Source: Echinarachnius parma (Eukaryota; Echinodermata; Echinoidea; Clypeasteroida; Echinarachniidae). Taken from it: a stretch of DNA of 64,000 nt. How positions within the stretch are numbered: position 1 is the stretch's first letter; the number at the start of each line of letters is the position of its first letter. Below the pieces are notes generated by a model, which made no database searches, was not told the DNA's origin, and was given only the letters and a program-made list of their open reading frames with translations. This document shows, one piece after another, positions 60,314-64,000 of the stretch. The stretch is from NCBI GenBank assembly GCA_037951105.1, contig JBAMJV010003810.1:1-64000 (forward strand), read 5' to 3'. A program made the translations under genes and the position numbers.

Positions 60314-61164
60314 GTAAAACACTGGATAGAATCGTCGTCTCAATGGAAGGAAGAGGAAGATTCATGCCAGGCCAAGCGTATGTCGCCCTGAGCAGAGTAC
60401 GCACACTCCAAGGTTTACACCTGCTTGGGTTTGAGGAGAGCACCATCAGAGTCAACCCAGCTGTGAAGAAAGAAATGGAACGACTTCAGGATAACATCAT
60501 CACCAAAGCAGCTCCAACTTCCACCTCTTCTCCTGCACTCACCATCGCATTGCTTAACGTCCGGTCCTACCTCGCCCACCTTGACGACATAGCTGCTGAC
60601 AAAACCCTGACATCAGCTGATGTGTTATGTTTCGTGGAAACACATCTGAATAAAGGGAGACGTCTCCAAGATAAGGAACATGTCTTCCATGACTGTGTTT
60701 CAGTTAGAGCTGATCGTTCAGAGCAAGGAGGGGGAGTAATGACAGTCACACAACGACGTCTCATCCCAGAAAATCTGCCCATTGCCATCCAAGGACTCGA
60801 GTTCACATCGATCACCATCAAGCATCCAACTCCCATCAACATCATCACCATCTACAAGCCACCATCATCTAACATGAACACGTTCCTGTCACTCATGCAG
60901 AAGCTATTGCGACTCATCCCAAAGGATGTGACAACCATCATCTGTGGAGATTTCAATGTGGATCTCAATAAGTCAGTTAATACTCCCATTGTGCAGCTGA
61001 TGAAGAAACATGGCTTCACCCAGTCAGTCACAACACCCACGACGGATTACGGCAGTCTGCTCGACCACGTGTATGTGACTAACAACACACCAGTCCAGGT
61101 GGAGGTAGTGGACACATACTACTCGGACCATGATGTTGTTGTAATAAAATTGGATATTGTGTAA
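60314..61164 (+). CDS. Helentron exon 7: helicase motif VI and EEP endonuclease
   Basis: Opens with GKTLDRIVV and MPGQAYVALSRVRTLQGLHL (motif VI). After a short linker the endonuclease/exonuclease/phosphatase fold follows: TIALLNVRSYLAHLDD, DVLCFVETHL, TTIICGDFNVDL and YYSDHDVVVIKL. Key Asn, Glu, Asp-Asn and His residues are present, so it looks catalytically competent. Confidence 0.9.
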
Positions 61165-61173
61165 TGTTCACTG

Positions 61174-61610
61174 ATGATGTTTGTTTTGTTCTCAGAAACC
61201 ATCAGATTTTTCAGGGAATGTTCAGATAGTGACAGCATCCTGACATCAGCTGATGTCTTCTGTTTCGTGGAAACATATCTAAATAAGGAGAGATGTCACA
61301 CAGATAAGGAACATGACTTGCATGGCTGTGTTTCAGTTACAACTGATTGTTCAGAGCAAGGAGGAGTCATCATGACCGTCGCACGACAGCATCTCATCTC
61401 AGAAAATCTCCCCCCATTGCCATCAACGACTAGATTTGACAACAATCACCATCAAGCATCAAACTCCCATCAACATCATCACCATCTACAAGCCACCATC
61501 ATCCGACATGAAGACGTTCCTGTCACTCATGCAGGAGCTATTTATTGCAACTCATCCCAAAGGATATGACAACCATCATCTGTGGAGATTTCAATAAGTA
61601 AATCAGTAAG
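61174..61610 (+). pseudogene. Decayed tandem copy of the Helentron endonuclease
   Basis: From about 61,230, ctgacatcagctgatgtctt, gtttcgtggaaacatatcta and atcatctgtggagatttcaa repeat the exon 7 endonuclease in order. The translation (LTSADVFCFVETYLNKE) then loses frame, with several indels before the Asp-Asn motif. A 5'-truncated remnant of a second copy. Confidence 0.82.
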
Positions 61611-61619
61611 TCATGCTAG

Positions 61620-61800
61620 GGGTAGGGTTAGAAGTAGTAGTAGTAGTAGCAGCATCATCATCATCATCATCATCATCGTGATCATTATCATCATCATTAT
61701 CATTACCATTATCATATAATCGTCATCATCAGCATCATTGTCGATGTCGTCGTAGTCACCATCATCATCACCACCACCACCGCCATCAATTAGTAACACT
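61620..61800. repeat. (AGT)n and (CAT)n microsatellite
   Basis: Trinucleotide runs (gtagtagtag; atcatcatcatc) with interruptions. Frames giving poly-Asp or poly-Met are repeat translations. Confidence 0.9.
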
Positions 61801-61824
61801 ATTCTCTTTCTCGTCCATCCAGGA

Positions 61825-62005
61825 TCTCGCAACGCAGATTGAGAACGACCCGTTCGTCCAGGCCTTCCAGTATCTCCTCACGAGCTCGCCGATGCTGACT
61901 TCCTCATCACCGTGCCCATCGGCGGATTCATCTTCGGGTATGATGACCCCTATCTCAAGAACAGGGTGTCAACATCCCAACCAAATTAGGACTGTTCATT
62001 GGGGT
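61825..62005 (+). pseudogene. Frameshifted exon resembling a CD36/SCARB-type scavenger receptor
   Basis: After an acceptor-like ctcgtccatccag, three frames in turn give DLATQIENDPFVQAFQYLL, then DADFLITVPIGGFIFGYDDP-YL, then QGVNIPTKLGLFIG. The GYDDP-(Y/L) box followed by a P-x-K-x-GLF segment resembles the CD36 family ectodomain. At least two frame changes within 150 bp suggest a broken exon, or sequencing errors. Identity is tentative. Confidence 0.4.
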
Positions 62006-62424
62006 AATCATCGGATCATGGCAATTTGATCAAGGAATATGATAAAAACATTGTCGACAGGCAGCAGTTTATATCTGGCAATTTATCTGTAGTCCCATCT
62101 GCCCTCTAAAATAAAGCAAGCTGTACAGGAATTTCGAAATCAATAAATCACTTTTGTATCCTGTTCTTTTTAGGAGCATCATATGCATTCTCTTAAAAGC
62201 CCACTCCACACCTTACGAGTCACCATGTGATCAATCAAACTCCGCTGTCATTGTTACGTCAGCGCTAAAGGTTAACTCCGGTCCCCTGAACGGTTGCCAA
62301 TGTGATCAGAGGTAAATTGTGATGTGTGTGGTCGGCTTAAGTTGTTCCATGCAAGGACAATGTGCGGTGTTGAACGGTTTATAGATGCATATACCCATAG
62401 ACCTAACTTTTTCTGGGATTCAAC

Positions 62425-62668
62425 ACTCGGAGAAAAAAAGGTTTCTTAAAGGATTCCACTTTTGTCCCATATTTGGAACCTTTAAAAGGTTCATTAAAGG
62501 TCCTGAAGTTCATTAAAAGGTTCTAAATCACGTTAAAACAGGCACTTTGTAACCATTTTAGGTTCTTCATAGAACCATTTAAGGTAATTGAACACGTAAA
62601 GAACCTTTTGGGAAGGTTCCAAGTACGGGACAAGAAGGTTCCAATTCGCACTTTTTTCTTAGAGTGAA
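62425..62668. mobile_element. MITE with CACTC-AGAAAAAAAGG ends
   Basis: The left end is cactcggagaaaaaaaggtt and the right end cacttttttcttagagtg, inverted. The interior repeats aaggttc/gaacctt motifs on both strands. Confidence 0.7.
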
Positions 62669-62860
62669 AAGTGATTTTTAATTCTTTAAGGTAGATCCTT
62701 GGATGTATCTATGCCCGTAATTCATTACTAGTCTGTTATGTCTTGTGATTTTACCCTCTTTGATTTTGGTTGTTATAAAATACAGAATGTTTTACTTCAT
62801 TTGTGAAGTGAAATTCGACATTCCAATAAAAAATGATGCAGGGAGCATATTTCCTCTGAT

Positions 62861-62892
62861 GGCGGATGACTCTGACGACGAAACGCAAGGAG
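62861..62892 (+). CDS. Possible first exon of an unseen gene
   Basis: ATG followed by an acidic peptide (MADDSDDETQG) and a perfect donor (gtaagt). No second exon can be traced in the remaining 1.1 kb, so this is only a candidate. Confidence 0.2.
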
Positions 62893-64000
62893 TAAGTCTA
62901 ATTGTGCAAAGATTTTAATAATTGTGGGTTTTATGGCATGATACACATGCAAGGAATATAGCAAGAACTTAACTTGGTAAAATGTTGTTGTATGGTTGTG
63001 TATATCATATGTTTTCGTTTTATTCCCCTTCGAAACATCGTTCGCTAGCCGGTGGCGTTATGTTGCTAAACAAAGAACAGCCCGGAACTCTGGCGTCACG
63101 GCGCGTCCCCGCCGTGACACTGCGGTCTGCAGCTCGAGCAAAACATGAATAAAAGAATATAAAAAAGAACCGGGTCAAAACGAAAATGAATGATATTACA
63201 AATGATTGATGTAAATCTCCCAGATATGTGTGAATCATAATCTCCTGCTCTTCAAAACCATTTTAGTTTTAATTTCAATACCAATTCACTCACACAACTT
63301 GCACTTGCCAAGATTAGCACTGGGCAATTCCACGCCAAATGAGCCAAAAGTGGAAAAATTAAATGAGGATTATTTCTGATCTTGTTTATTTTTTCTGGAT
63401 TACTTTTGAATAAATCATGATTGATATCTTTTATTTTATATGATTTACAAAAATTATGGGTGTCTCCTAATAGGAGAAACGGACACCATAATACATGAAC
63501 CTAGACACATGGGACTACACAGTCCCTATTTCTAGATTGTCTTCATATTTTGCATTCCTTTCTGGTATTTTTCAGTTTAAAGGTACCAAATTGGATGATT
63601 GAATATCACAATGTGTGTTCAGGTGGTAATTTTAGTATTTTGAGGGCCCTAAAGTATATTTTTAATGAATCAAACTTCTGTCCTTACATTACCGAACAGT
63701 GAAGTATTTAACTTCTTGTGATTATTATACCAAAAGACAACATTAAGGAATGGATTACGAGCCAATATAACATGATATTCCTTTTAGATTGACAGAGATC
63801 GGATCATAACTGAAGAACATGAAAATCCATGTCCATTTTGCTGTCCTTCCGTTACCGGCCTCATTAGTGTCAATATTTAATACACGTAATGTAAAAAAAA
63901 TGTTTTTAAAATAGTAAATCAGAGGTGTTCCACCAAGAATCTCAGAAATGTAATTTGCAATGATGAATCATAAACAGGATCCTGGAATTATTTGATTAAA
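62893..64000. other. Terminal stretch without recognisable genes
   Basis: AT-rich sequence; the short minus-strand frame at 63,020-63,238 shows no domain. Nothing else is recognised. Confidence 0.4.

Larger units (their letters stand above)
51667..61164 (+). mobile_element. Helentron-type rolling-circle transposon gene (OTU-Rep-helicase-endonuclease), in frame
   Basis: Seven exons join in frame: 51667-52748, 54177-54943, 55107-56615, 57206-59407, 59606-59783, 59934-60109 and 60314-61164, giving 2,254 residues with no stop or frameshift. Domains in order: basic tandem repeats (about 30-300), zinc-type CCCCMRLLYR (about 355), DUF6570-like WICKTCHVALKKG region (about 390-520), OTU protease (about 590-735), Helitron Rep with HUH (SPHAHTILW, about 1032) and paired Tyr (about 1210), Pif1-like helicase (GPGGVGKSH, about 1585), and an EEP endonuclease (about 2050-2254). 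A C-terminal endonuclease marks Helentrons rather than canonical Helitrons (family knowledge). The element's termini were not identified. An alternative start is the upstream ATG at 51,550. Confidence 0.88.

Noticed and set aside
62861-62892. Confident call of a new gene at the acidic first exon
   Set aside because: Only an ATG, ten further codons and a donor are seen; with no second exon in the window I keep it as a low-confidence candidate.

Overview
The window is eukaryotic, intron-rich, AT-rich DNA crowded with interspersed repeats, most likely from a marine invertebrate deuterostome. An echinoderm is my best guess, from the style of the short inverted-repeat elements and the PNPLA8/L1-CAM gene content; this is an inference, not a match to a reference. 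I see no bacterial operons, tRNA, rRNA or CRISPR. Three coding loci and one broken retrotransposon are well supported. All splice models come from consensus splice sites that also keep frame across every junction.

Region by region. 1-9,900: a graveyard of nested DNA elements. It holds GGCCCG-rich inverted-repeat elements, a 157-bp tandem array, a TTAA-flanked MITE inside that array, and a long-arm foldback element. 10,076-18,474 (+): an eight-exon gene for a mitochondrial/peroxisomal-type calcium-independent phospholipase A2-gamma (PNPLA8), 965 residues, with an intact Ser-Asp dyad. 18,475-23,700: PNPLA8 3' region, repeats, and a possible last exon of the next gene. 23,760-43,951 (-): a gene of at least 22 exons, convergent with PNPLA8. 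It encodes an L1-CAM-like ectodomain of Ig and fibronectin type III domains. Between the Ig6-like and first FN3 exons sits a five-exon cassette, phase 1 at both ends, encoding an ADAM17-like disintegrin domain, a membrane-proximal CxxCC domain and a mucin-like linker, but no metalloprotease. A separate exon with a signal peptide splices in frame into this cassette. An L1/Tx1-type LINE, 5'-truncated and broken, lies in one intron with a 13-bp target duplication.

44,000-51,600: repeats plus an orphan 210-residue ORF (coiled coil, Ser/Thr/Pro-rich). 51,667-61,164 (+): a Helentron-type rolling-circle transposon gene in seven exons. It runs in frame for 2,254 residues: tandem basic repeats, zinc motif, DUF6570-like region, OTU cysteine protease, HUH Rep, Pif1-like helicase, C-terminal endonuclease. 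61,230-61,610 is a decayed second copy of the endonuclease. 61,825-64,000 has a frameshifted scavenger-receptor-like exon and another MITE.

Two patterns stand out. First, a protease-free TACE-like adhesion cassette sits in a neural-CAM-like gene, which I do not know from any described family. Second, small local duplications of exon edges with their splice sites recur in both host genes (PNPLA8 exons 2, 6 and 7; Ig/FN3 exons E3, E11, E15 and E21).
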